DNA of 64,000 bases from a virus: IMG/VR virus record IMGVR_UViG_3300035703_004076, positions 1 to 64,000 of that record, one strand, 5' to 3'. Under the pieces are notes generated by a model. It did no database searches. It was not told where the DNA came from and saw only the letters and a program-made list of their open reading frames with translations. The position numbers and the translations under genes are program-made. Below, piece after piece: positions 17,454-25,817 of the stretch. Each line of letters starts with the position of its first letter. Within the stretch, counting starts at the first letter, position 1.

Positions 17454-19680
17454 ACTCAGTTACCCAACCAGCACTTGCAGTAGCAACGTCTGTATTACTG
17501 AACCAATATAAACGAATTCTTGTGGGAAGAGGTGTAGACCCAAATTCATGATGAAATAGACGAACTTTATGTGCGTTTACTGTAGATTGATTGCTACCTT
17601 CATCCCATCCGTAATTTGCTCCCCCAGCAAACATATTATCGTGGTATCGAACCCATCCTTCACCATACTTTGTAAATACAACTACCATATCAGGGAATCT
17701 CCCTTTGTTGTGAGTGAGTGTGCGAGTAGTAAAAAAGCCACTTACCCAGTTAAATTCAGAGTCTTGATATATCTCTACACTTGATCCCGAAGCAACCGCA
17801 GGCCCTCCAGGTGAAACCACATAATTTCCTGTGGCATAATTCACAAACAGCTTCCATCCAGAATCTGGTGCAGTTGTAAATGTGATTGTGTCTCCAGAGA
17901 TAGTATAATCGTTTCCAACACCTTCTTGTTGTAACAGACCGTTCAAGAATACTTGCTCAGTTCCAGCTACTGGTGTGTTTGCAAGAGTAAATACTGCGTT
18001 CGATCCGTTTACAGAACCACTTGGTACTTCTCGTGTGACAAATGCGGTTGACTCAATATCAACAATACGAGTTTCATGATCAGCAATATCAGCTTCAACT
18101 TCAGTTAAAGAAGGTATTGTCGGCTTATTAGTAAGGTCATTGTATGAACCACTTGTTGCAACTGTAGCAAGTCCACTAACACGAGCAACTGGAACAGTTC
18201 CAGCAGCCACACTGCCGTCTTTATCAATAGAGAATAGTTCTGTTCCAGAGCTATTTTGTACTTGAAATAATTTTGCAGTTTGTGTTGAGTTTCCTTTAAC
18301 AACCAACGCTATTGCATCAAGATCGGTCTTTACAAATAAAGTTCCTCCGTCAAATCCGTTGATGTACTCTCTAAAATGAGATTTCTTATAAAAGAATTTT
18401 TCACCATCAATAGTTTGTGGGGCAAATGTAACCAATCCTGTTACTCCCATTCCTGCATTTGGTATGGTATAATTCTTCCATGCAGTTCCATCCCATCGAA
18501 CAAACTGCCCTGATGCTAATGAAGTAATGGTGACATCAGACAAATCGTCCAATACGGAAGGAATTGTTGGCTTGTTAGTAAGATCGTTGTATGATCCACT
18601 GAACGTAGAAGGCGCAGCGCCGTTTACCCAGCCAGTTCCATTATACTTTAATATCTGATCTGCACTTGGCGATGTTATAGTAACATCAGACAACGCACTC
18701 AAAGACGTTACTGGATCTGGAGCGTTCTCAAGAGCAGTAACACGAGAGCTAAGAGCACTGTCGGCACTTGTTCGTGCATTTGTTTCTGCTTGAAGTCCAT
18801 CTTCAATTACACCAGCACGAAGATCAAACGCAGCGTCAGCAGCTTCAAGAGCTGTAATGTCACTTTCAGCAGCAGTCATTCTGTTGCCGAGAGATGTGAC
18901 TGATGTTTGTACTGAAGATACTGTGGTGTCTAAAGCATCGTCAGCAGCAATTCGTGCCGCTTGTTCGTCAGACAAATCTGAAGTCAAAGACGAAACGCTC
19001 GATTGAACTGATGATAGTGAAGATTGCAACGTTGCTACGTCACCTTCAACCGCAACAATATCAGCTTCGGCAGATGTCAATCGTGAATCAACACCAGACA
19101 AATCACTATCCAAAGATGTGATGTCGTTTTGTGCGGTGAACAACTCACCCTCGGCTGTGGTTAATCGAGAGTTTAATTGATTGATGGATGTGTTAATGTC
19201 CAAGCTCACTACAATCATGTCAGAAATGTAGTTGACAAGAATTGCATCACCAGCCTGTGGAGGAATTGTGAATGTTATTGTGTCATTTTCAATTACATAG
19301 TCTGAGTTGGCGCCGGCGTTGAGAAGAGCACCGTTTAAGAACACTTGCTCAGTTCCTATGTTTGGAACATTTGCAAGAGTGAATTGTGTGTTGCTTCCGT
19401 TGGTTGCACCAACTGGAATTTCTCGTGTTACAATCGAGCCGCCGATGACTGCATCAAGATCGGCTTTACGCACTGCATCATTATCGTCTACTGGTGCAGC
19501 AAGATTCTTAATTTGATGAGAGCCAAAATCAAAATCTCCCGTTACAGCTACCGAGCCGTCACGTTTGATAAGTTCTGATCCGTCTTTGAGTTTGTCGAGT
19601 TCGATTGTACCATCCGCAATTTGACTGTTTTGGATGGTGATATTTTTGATCTGTTTATTACCACGAATCTGTGTTGACAT
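17452..19680 (-). CDS. Modular tail fibre protein with shared IRGN N-terminal module
   Basis: This 742-residue protein starts with TQIRGNKQIKNITIQNSQI, a module shared with the next fibre (19801-22371), probably for attachment to the virion. Residues about 85-165 are the small beta-module TQFTLANVPNIGTEQVFLNG, also fused to gp13 here; a second copy lies near 570-650. Between them is a long coiled coil with 14-residue periodicity, then GSYNDLTNKP repeats. The last 110 residues (SGFFTTRTLTHNKGRFPDMV to AGWVTE) form a compact unique tip and are the best candidate for receptor contact. No S74 chaperone is present. Function as an adhesin is inferred from architecture and neighbours. Confidence 0.8.
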   Translation of the reverse strand: MSTQIRGNKQIKNITIQNSQIADGTIELDKLKDGSELIKRDGSVAVTGDFDFGSHQIKNLAAPVDDNDAVRKADLDAVIGGSIVTREIPVGATNGSNTQFTLANVPNIGTEQVFLNGALLNAGANSDYVIENDTITFTIPPQAGDAILVNYISDMIVVSLDINTSINQLNSRLTTAEGELFTAQNDITSLDSDLSGVDSRLTSAEADIVAVEGDVATLQSSLSSVQSSVSSLTSDLSDEQAARIAADDALDTTVSSVQTSVTSLGNRMTAAESDITALEAADAAFDLRAGVIEDGLQAETNARTSADSALSSRVTALENAPDPVTSLSALSDVTITSPSADQILKYNGTGWVNGAAPSTFSGSYNDLTNKPTIPSVLDDLSDVTITSLASGQFVRWDGTAWKNYTIPNAGMGVTGLVTFAPQTIDGEKFFYKKSHFREYINGFDGGTLFVKTDLDAIALVVKGNSTQTAKLFQVQNSSGTELFSIDKDGSVAAGTVPVARVSGLATVATSGSYNDLTNKPTIPSLTEVEADIADHETRIVDIESTAFVTREVPSGSVNGSNAVFTLANTPVAGTEQVFLNGLLQQEGVGNDYTISGDTITFTTAPDSGWKLFVNYATGNYVVSPGGPAVASGSSVEIYQDSEFNWVSGFFTTRTLTHNKGRFPDMVVVFTKYGEGWVRYHDNMFAGGANYGWDEGSNQSTVNAHKVRLFHHEFGSTPLPTRIRLYWFSNTDVATASAGWVTE

Positions 19681-19750
19681 TTTTGTTTCCGTAAGTAAAA
19701 TTCTTTGTTCTAAATCTGTATGGTAATACTATAGTCCACTATGAGAGTGG

Positions 19751-19777
19751 GTGGTGCCCCACTAGGTAGGGCACCAC
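19751..19777. other. Strong 9-bp hairpin between two fibre genes
   Basis: GTGGTGCCC, a 9-base loop and GGGCACCAC form a perfect 9-bp GC-rich stem. It lies downstream of the 19801-22371 fibre and upstream of the 17452-19680 fibre. There is no T-run after it on the minus strand, so a standard intrinsic terminator is not supported. An RNA processing or stability element is possible. Confidence 0.65.
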
Positions 19778-19800
19778 TTTAATTGTCTCTAAGACTTAAA

Positions 19801-22371
19801 TTAAGCCTTGAGGTAGCTAACGCGGATGCGATCACCACTAACAGGGGCAGTCGAGAACGTAATAGTTCCGCCCGAGATAGAGTAGTCGTTTCCAACTCCA
19901 GGCTCTTGTAAGAGTCCGTTGAGGTAAACGTGCTCGCTGTTCAATACAGGACTGTGTGCTAACGAGAAGTCAGCATTAGTTCCGTTGATTGTTCCACTTG
20001 GAGACTCACGAGTGATAACGTTTGCAACGTAGAGTACAGTAGACTCAAGCGCAGCAATATCAGACTCAGCAGTGTCCATGCGACCTTCAAGGGCAACAAT
20101 GTCAGCTTCAGCAGTGTCCATGCGACCTTCAAGGGCAACAATGTCAGCTTCAGCAGTGTCCATGCGGCCTTCAACAGCATCAACTTCACCTTGAAGGGAA
20201 GTATCAGCAGCAGCACGAGCAACTTCTTCTGCGTCAATCTCAGCTTGAAGAGCACTGTCAGCAGCAATACGAGCGGCTTCTTCGTCAGACAAGTCTGATG
20301 CGAGCGAAGCATCGGCAGCAGCACGAGCAACTTCTTCTGCGTCAATCTCAGCTTGAAGAGCAGCTTCAGCAGCCATAGCTCTTACTTCTTCTGCATCAAC
20401 GTCAGCAGCACGGTCAAGAACTTCTTGAGCGAGATCGGCTTCAACAGCATCAACCTCAGCTTGAAGTGCAGCATCGCCAGCAATACGAGCAGTCTCTTCG
20501 TCTGAAATGTCAGAAGCGAGTCCAGCTTCAGCAGCCATAGCACGAGCCTCTTCTGCATCAATGTTACCTTGAAGGGTAATATCAGCAGCGGCACGAGCAG
20601 CTTCCTCAGCATCAATCTCAGACTGAAGGGCAGCTTCTGCGCCAAGAGCACGAGTCTCTTCTGCATCAATTTCGCCCTGAAGCAAAGTATCAGCAGCAGC
20701 TCTTGCAACTTCTTCAGCATCAACTTCTGCTTGAATAGCAGCTTCAGCAGCAGCAGCACGAACTTCTTCAGCATCAATTTCAGCTTGAAGTGCGCCAATT
20801 TGTCCAGCTACAGTTGTAGCAAAGTTCTCGTCGCCACCAAGAGCATCGGAGAGTTCTTTGAGTGTATCAAGTACAGCAGGAGCACTGTTCACAAGAGCAG
20901 CGATCTCTGTATCTGTGTAGCTATTAGCACTTGCAAGTACAACAGCATCAGCAGCGATGTAATCAGCTTCTACAGCATCGATGTTTCCTTGAAGAACAAG
21001 GTCAGCAGCGGCACGAGCAGCTTCTTCTGCATCAACTTCAGCTTGTACTCCAGCAACTGCACTGATACGAGCAGACTCTTCAGCAGCAATATCAGAAGCC
21101 AAATCAGCCTCAGCAGCCATAGCACGAGTCTCTTCTGCGTCTACATCAGCAGCGCGGTCAAGAACTTCTTGGGCAAGGTCAGCTTCAACAGCATCAACCT
21201 CGGCTTGGAGAGCAGCTTCAGCAGCCTCAGCACGAGCTTCCTCAGCATCGATGTTTCCTTGGAGAGTTACATCAGCCGCAGCTCTTGCAACTTCTTCAGC
21301 ATCAATCTCAGCTTGGAGAGCAGCTTCAGCAGCCATAGCACGAGTTTCCTCGGCGGTTACGTCAGCAGCACGGTCAAGAACTTCTTGTGCAAGGTCAGCT
21401 TCAACTGCATCAACCTCGGCTTGAAGAGCTGCATCAGCAGCGGCGCGAGCTACTTCTTCTGCATCAACTTCTGCCTGAATAGCAGCTTCAGCAGCCATAG
21501 CACGAGTCTCTTCATCAGAGATGTCAGAAGCCAATCCAGCTTCAGCCGCAGTTGCACGAGCAATCTCATCAGCAAGATCCGACTCAAGAGTAGAAATATC
21601 CGACTCAGCAGTGTCCATACGACCTTCAAGAGCAACAATGTCACCCTCGCCGGTTGTCAGACGAGAATCCAAAGCAGAATCAGCATTTGTTCGAGCAAGA
21701 GTCTCAGCAGCAAGTCCGTTCTCAAGATCGGTTACACGACCATCCATAACAACATCGGCAGCTTCGAGAGCAGCGATGTCAGACTCAGCAGTGTCTAAAC
21801 GAACGTCAAGTGCAGCTTCAGCAGCTTCAGCACGAGCAGTTTCGTCAGCAAGGTCAGATGCTACAGCATCAATGTTGCTTTGAAGGGTTGAATCGGCAGC
21901 AGCACGAGCAAGCTCTTCGGCAGCAAGATCAGCAGCGATAGCAGCCTCGGCAGCTTCAGCACGAGCAACTTCAGCAGCAAGATCGGACTCAAGAGCAACA
22001 ATGTCACCCTCGGCAGTTGACATACGTCCTTCGAGAGAATCAATATCTCCCTCGGCAGTTGTCATGCGACCTTCGATTGCGTCAAGTCTTGGATCTAAGT
22101 CGTCTTGAACTTGAGCACGAAGAGTCTCCAATCCAGCATCAACGTATGCTTTATTAGCAGCATCGCCTGAAGCAGTTGGTGTAGCTACGTTTACAACTTT
22201 GTTAGAACCAGCGTCTACGTTTCCGGCGAAAGCAACAGATCCATCACGGAGAATGACATCTGCGCCCTGTGCAAGTTTACTAAGCTCGATGCCTGCATTA
22301 GCAGCAATCTCAACGTTAGTAATCGTTGCGGATTTAATTTGTGTATTACCACGAATTTTGGTTAAAGCCAT
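19801..22371 (-). CDS. Ala/Glu-rich coiled-coil fibre shaft with IRGN N-terminal module
   Basis: This 856-residue protein is almost wholly a long coiled coil. Residues 1-75 carry the shared TKIRGNTQIKSATITNVEI module and DAANKAYVDAGLETL. From about 85 to 760 there are repeated units such as AEEVARAAADAALQAEVDA and EGRMDTAESDIAALES. One NSAPAVLDTLKELSDALG block (about 475-520) interrupts the helix. The last 85 residues are the beta-module (SHVxLNGLLQ-like: EHVYLNGLLQEPGVGNDYS, RIRVSYLKA) seen on other fibres and on gp13. It looks like a rigid shaft of considerable length with a small tip. A late promoter lies 164 bases before the ATG. Its attachment point on the virion is unknown. Confidence 0.82.
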   Translation of the reverse strand: MALTKIRGNTQIKSATITNVEIAANAGIELSKLAQGADVILRDGSVAFAGNVDAGSNKVVNVATPTASGDAANKAYVDAGLETLRAQVQDDLDPRLDAIEGRMTTAEGDIDSLEGRMSTAEGDIVALESDLAAEVARAEAAEAAIAADLAAEELARAAADSTLQSNIDAVASDLADETARAEAAEAALDVRLDTAESDIAALEAADVVMDGRVTDLENGLAAETLARTNADSALDSRLTTGEGDIVALEGRMDTAESDISTLESDLADEIARATAAEAGLASDISDEETRAMAAEAAIQAEVDAEEVARAAADAALQAEVDAVEADLAQEVLDRAADVTAEETRAMAAEAALQAEIDAEEVARAAADVTLQGNIDAEEARAEAAEAALQAEVDAVEADLAQEVLDRAADVDAEETRAMAAEADLASDIAAEESARISAVAGVQAEVDAEEAARAAADLVLQGNIDAVEADYIAADAVVLASANSYTDTEIAALVNSAPAVLDTLKELSDALGGDENFATTVAGQIGALQAEIDAEEVRAAAAEAAIQAEVDAEEVARAAADTLLQGEIDAEETRALGAEAALQSEIDAEEAARAAADITLQGNIDAEEARAMAAEAGLASDISDEETARIAGDAALQAEVDAVEADLAQEVLDRAADVDAEEVRAMAAEAALQAEIDAEEVARAAADASLASDLSDEEAARIAADSALQAEIDAEEVARAAADTSLQGEVDAVEGRMDTAEADIVALEGRMDTAEADIVALEGRMDTAESDIAALESTVLYVANVITRESPSGTINGTNADFSLAHSPVLNSEHVYLNGLLQEPGVGNDYSISGGTITFSTAPVSGDRIRVSYLKA
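20071..20154. repeat. Perfect 42-bp tandem repeat inside the coiled-coil fibre gene
   Basis: Two perfect 42-base copies lie head to tail, followed by a partial third copy to about 20166. Each copy encodes the 14-residue coiled-coil unit AEADIVALEGRMDT. Identity at the DNA level indicates recent duplication and a site where shaft length could change by slippage or recombination. Confidence 0.85.
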
Positions 22372-22534
22372 TTTACTATTCCTTAAAGAATTATGGTTTT
22401 GTTATGTGTTGTGAAATAACGAGTCTCAGCGTCAGTCAAGAGCATGACAGAAAGCAGTCGAGGTCAATAGAGAGACCCGCAGAATAATGACTCAATTTGT
22501 GTGTATGATGTAGTAGTTATAGCCTGTATGCAGT

Positions 22535-22542
22535 TATTTATA
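22535..22542 (-). promoter_or_regulatory. T4-type late promoter (TATAAATA)
   Basis: The minus strand reads an exact TATAAATA in the 230-base intergenic region before the 19801-22371 fibre gene. The leader would be about 160 bases, and AAGGA lies 8 bases before the ATG. No small gene is seen in the leader. Confidence 0.75.
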
Positions 22543-22557
22543 CACGGAAGGAGCTAG

Positions 22558-22578
22558 TTTCCAAAATTATTTTGGAAA
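22558..22578. terminator. AT-rich 9-bp hairpin after the BspA-type repeat gene
   Basis: TTTCCAAAA, loop TTA and TTTTGGAAA form a symmetrical stem 24 bases downstream of the 22602-24041 stop. It lies just before the late promoter at 22535, so it may separate two transcription units. No long T-run follows on the minus strand, so termination is uncertain. Confidence 0.4.
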
Positions 22579-22601
22579 AGTGTAAACTTTTTGTAAGTGT
22601 G

Positions 22602-24041
22602 CTATGCCACTGAACTCATTCCACCGTCGGTGATAGTCCAACCCCCACCGCCGTTGGCTATAGTATTAGTCAAGTAATTTCGTGCAGACTGTCCTGAGGT
22701 GAAACCAATGCTGATAATTGAATAGTTTTTGCTATACTTGACTGTTCCTGCTCCAAAAGTTCTGCTCTTAGGATAGACACCTTGAAATACTTTGTCTGCC
22801 CAACTCATGAGGGTTCTTGAATAGTTCTCTGGACTAATCGCCGTTCCAGCAATCATATTGGTCATGTTTGTCACACTATTAAGCTCTAGCTCACCTACAG
22901 TCTGATTAAATGATGTTGCATTATTCAGCATACTTGACATAGTAGTAACATTACTTGTGTTCCATGTGCCTATCGGTTGATTAAATGATACTGCACCGTC
23001 GAACATATAACTCATATTTGTCACACCGCCAGTGTTCCATGAACTCAAAGGCTGATTAAATGCTCTCGCATCTTCAAACATACCACTCATATTTGTCACA
23101 CCGCTAGTGTTCCATGAATTCAAAGGTTGATTAAATGATTCTGCACCAGCAAACATATAAGAAAGATTTGAAGCACTACTAAGATTCCAATTTGCTAGCG
23201 GCTGATTAAACATAAAAGCAAACTCAAACATGGAATATATGGTAGTGACTTTACTAACATCCCAAGAATTTATGTTCTGATTGAACGCCTCAGTGTAATT
23301 AAACATCCAACTCATGTCGGTGACGTTTCCTGTATTCCATGTGCCTATAGGCTGATTAAACGCAGGTGTACTTTCAAACATACCGCTCATGTTTACAACT
23401 TTGCTTGTATCCCACGATCCTATAGGCTGATTGAAAGATTCTGCTGCCAAAAACATATAACTCATGTTAGTGACGTTTCCTGTATTCCATGTGCCTATAG
23501 GCTGATTAAACAAATATGCGTAACTAAACATCTGTGACATATCAGTGACGTTACTTGTGTCCCATGAACTGATATTTTGATTGAATGATGAGCATCGACC
23601 AAACAATCCCGATAAGTTTGTAAATTGAGATGGTAGTGAACCGGGCACTGAAGATATGGATGAGTTGTAGCAAAACCCCTTTAGACTTGTCCATCCAGGA
23701 ATACTACCCCAACTAATTACACTTCTCAACTTTTTATGAATTGAACTTGATGAGAATGTTTGATTTGGACTTATACACGCACCTGTGCTGAATTTTCCTC
23801 TGACTTTTATTCGATAGATGCCACCAGCGGAGTAAGTTTTTGTCTTTACGCCGAATGTCGTGAATTGTTGTGCTGTGCCGTCACCCCATTCGATACTAAA
23901 ACTTGGTGTTCCAGTTCCTGTAAAGTTTATCTCGTATGTAAGACCAGAACTAAGCGATGTGTCTATCTCTATGATGAGTGCCGGGGTAGAATTGACTTCA
24001 TGAAAAAATTGCGTTCCTCCAGGCGTAAAAGATAGAGGCAT
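22602..24041 (-). CDS. BspA-type leucine-rich repeat (DUF285) surface-binding protein
   Basis: This 479-residue protein has an N-terminal beta-domain (about 1-80, with SIEWGDGTAQQF, similar to PKD-like folds). Ten consecutive 25-residue repeats follow from about residue 150 to 400. A typical unit is FNQPIGTWNTGNVTNMSYMF followed by five variable residues. This is the DUF285/BspA-type repeat found in bacterial surface proteins that bind other cells or matrix. The framework Phe, Trp, Asn-Met and Met-Phe positions are constant, while the positions between units vary, as expected for a binding solenoid. It lies between two fibre genes and is probably a receptor-binding or accessory adhesin. Such repeats are not part of the usual T4-like set, so acquisition by transfer is likely. 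Confidence 0.85.
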   Translation of the reverse strand: MPLSFTPGGTQFFHEVNSTPALIIEIDTSLSSGLTYEINFTGTGTPSFSIEWGDGTAQQFTTFGVKTKTYSAGGIYRIKVRGKFSTGACISPNQTFSSSSIHKKLRSVISWGSIPGWTSLKGFCYNSSISSVPGSLPSQFTNLSGLFGRCSSFNQNISSWDTSNVTDMSQMFSYAYLFNQPIGTWNTGNVTNMSYMFLAAESFNQPIGSWDTSKVVNMSGMFESTPAFNQPIGTWNTGNVTDMSWMFNYTEAFNQNINSWDVSKVTTIYSMFEFAFMFNQPLANWNLSSASNLSYMFAGAESFNQPLNSWNTSGVTNMSGMFEDARAFNQPLSSWNTGGVTNMSYMFDGAVSFNQPIGTWNTSNVTTMSSMLNNATSFNQTVGELELNSVTNMTNMIAGTAISPENYSRTLMSWADKVFQGVYPKSRTFGAGTVKYSKNYSIISIGFTSGQSARNYLTNTIANGGGGWTITDGGMSSVA

Positions 24042-24056
24042 ACAATACTCTCAACT

Positions 24057-25814
24057 CTAGCTAAAATTGGTTGTTGCCGAGCCGAACACTTGCACGGTTC
24101 CAGACTGATCTCGTATGATTAAGAAGCTAATAATATCAGTTCCGCTTGTTGCTGTAGGAACAATACCAGCACACCACTTGATGCCACCAGAAACAGACGC
24201 ACCATTAACTGTACAAGCATCTCCATATGTGTATGCAGTATTGCCAGACAACACAACAGAAACCATAGTGGATTTTCCACTGTCAGTAGGAACATTAGTA
24301 AAGTCCCATAAAGTGACACTAGAATTCAGTGTGCCCAAAACGCACGTTCCCAAAAGTGTGTTAATAGTTAATGTACCAGATGTCGGCGCAAGTGTAGTAT
24401 TAAAACTGTTTGCAACATTTTCAACAAAGCGTCTTGTGCTTATTGTTCCGTCGGGCTTAATGTATGTAACGACACTATCTGTGCTGTCTCTAAGCTCTAG
24501 TAAGTTTGCAGATTGTAGAGTAGCACCTTTAATAATGAGTGGTTGATTTGCGGGATCTGAAACTTCAAGTGTATTTGTACTAACGAATTCTGTTCCATTA
24601 TGAGCAAGAAATTGTCCTTGTGTTGCATTGAGTCCGGGCACTACTGCAATAGGCTTATCGACAAGATCGTTGTATGAACCAGATATAGAAACATCAGCTA
24701 AAGTTGGTGTGTCACTAAGATTCAGATATGAGCCCGAGAGAGCAACATCGGCTAATGTGGGTGTGTTTGTAAGATCGTTGTAGTCTCCACTGAATAGTGT
24801 GGGTGTGTTTGTAAGATCGTTGTAGTCTCCACTGAACAGCACCGGCGTATCAACTAAATCTTCGTATGAACCACTGGTAGCAACTGAAGCAAGATCAGGT
24901 GTATTGATCAAGTCGTCGTATGAACCACTGGTAGCAACTGAAGCAAGATCAGGTGTATTGATCAAGTCGTCGTATGAACCACTGGTTGCGACACTAGCTA
25001 GACTTGACGAATCTGCTTTTGTTGTTAAAATTTGATCAATCTCAGCAACATCACTTTCTAATACAGAAACTCTATTTGTTATTGAAGATATACTAGAGTC
25101 AATCGCAACAACATTCGACTCTAACGTAGACACTCTAATGTCAAGAGCAGAAACATCAGACTCTACAGCACCAATTTGTCCAGCAACTGTTGTTGCAAAG
25201 TTTGCATCATCTCCTAACGCAGCGGCAAGCTCATTCAGCGTGTCAAGAACTCCAGGTGGGCTATCAAGTATTTCATTTTTAAGATTGCTTAATTGGGTTT
25301 GAACCCAAGTTCTGGGAGCACTTGTGTTCTTTAAGAATTCTACTTCATCAAACAGACTTGGATATGATCCGCCTAAAGACAAAATATCACCAACGTCTCT
25401 GTTTTTCCACCCCTCAGATGTATACGCCAATACTTGCCCAGCAGCAAGAGTTTCATTGTTTATGGTCACATCTTGAATGTTTGCCACACTCGGAACAGAC
25501 GAGTTGAGAAGCTCTTTGCCCAAATACACAACGTATATTTCTACGTTGCCTATGGTCTGATCGGAGTCTTCTATTGCATCAAGATCAATTTTGAATCTGA
25601 TTTTTTGTGAAAATCCTTCTTTGACAATCACATAATCTTTTACTGGTTGTAAAAGAATCTTATCGCACACAACAAAGATGGAAGATTCGTTCGATACTCT
25701 CTGAGTGAGTGTGTATGTATTTACTACACTCTCTGTAATAGGATCATACTCAAGAGTAATTTTCTGGCGTTCAAACGAGCCGTATTGTATGTTTTCTCCA
25801 ATATACTTGCCCAT
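24057..25814 (-). CDS. Modular tail fibre protein with tandem GSYDDL repeats
   Basis: This 585-residue protein has its own N-terminal domain (1-130, starting MGKYIGENIQYGSFERQKIT), unlike the other fibres. Next come a PPGVLDTLNELAAALG block with ANFATTVAGQIG, a short coiled coil, and repeats SGSYDDLINTPDLASVAT and SGDYNDLTNTPTLF. The C-terminal 100 residues (LSGNTAYTYGDACTVNGASV to FGSATTNFS) match a module inside the 13491-17411 fibre. It ends 16 bases before the BspA-type repeat gene. The role is probably a fibre or connector; no catalytic motif or chaperone is visible. Confidence 0.78.
   Translation of the reverse strand: MGKYIGENIQYGSFERQKITLEYDPITESVVNTYTLTQRVSNESSIFVVCDKILLQPVKDYVIVKEGFSQKIRFKIDLDAIEDSDQTIGNVEIYVVYLGKELLNSSVPSVANIQDVTINNETLAAGQVLAYTSEGWKNRDVGDILSLGGSYPSLFDEVEFLKNTSAPRTWVQTQLSNLKNEILDSPPGVLDTLNELAAALGDDANFATTVAGQIGAVESDVSALDIRVSTLESNVVAIDSSISSITNRVSVLESDVAEIDQILTTKADSSSLASVATSGSYDDLINTPDLASVATSGSYDDLINTPDLASVATSGSYEDLVDTPVLFSGDYNDLTNTPTLFSGDYNDLTNTPTLADVALSGSYLNLSDTPTLADVSISGSYNDLVDKPIAVVPGLNATQGQFLAHNGTEFVSTNTLEVSDPANQPLIIKGATLQSANLLELRDSTDSVVTYIKPDGTISTRRFVENVANSFNTTLAPTSGTLTINTLLGTCVLGTLNSSVTLWDFTNVPTDSGKSTMVSVVLSGNTAYTYGDACTVNGASVSGGIKWCAGIVPTATSGTDIISFLIIRDQSGTVQVFGSATTNFS
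24757..24986. repeat. Short tandem DNA repeats (42-bp and 54-bp units) in a fibre gene
   Basis: Two near-identical 42-base units at about 24757-24837 are followed by 54-base units at about 24863-24986, with one full copy at 24901-24954 flanked by partial copies. They encode the SGDYNDLTNTPTLF and SGSYDDLINTPDLASVAT repeats. Near-perfect DNA identity suggests recent expansion within the fibre body. Confidence 0.8.
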
Positions 25815-25817
25815 ATC

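Noticed and set aside
19724-19737. TAATACTATAG-type string resembling a T7 promoter
   Set aside because: It lacks the middle of the T7 consensus and points away from the late genes. No single-subunit polymerase context is seen.
20569-21798. 409-codon open frame on the plus strand antisense to the coiled-coil fibre gene
   Set aside because: It is a shadow of a repetitive, Ala/Glu-coded gene with few stop codons in the opposite frame. Its product is Ser/Cys-rich low complexity and it has no ribosome site.
24757-24986. CRISPR-like array
   Set aside because: The repeats are in-frame coding units with no unique spacers of constant length.
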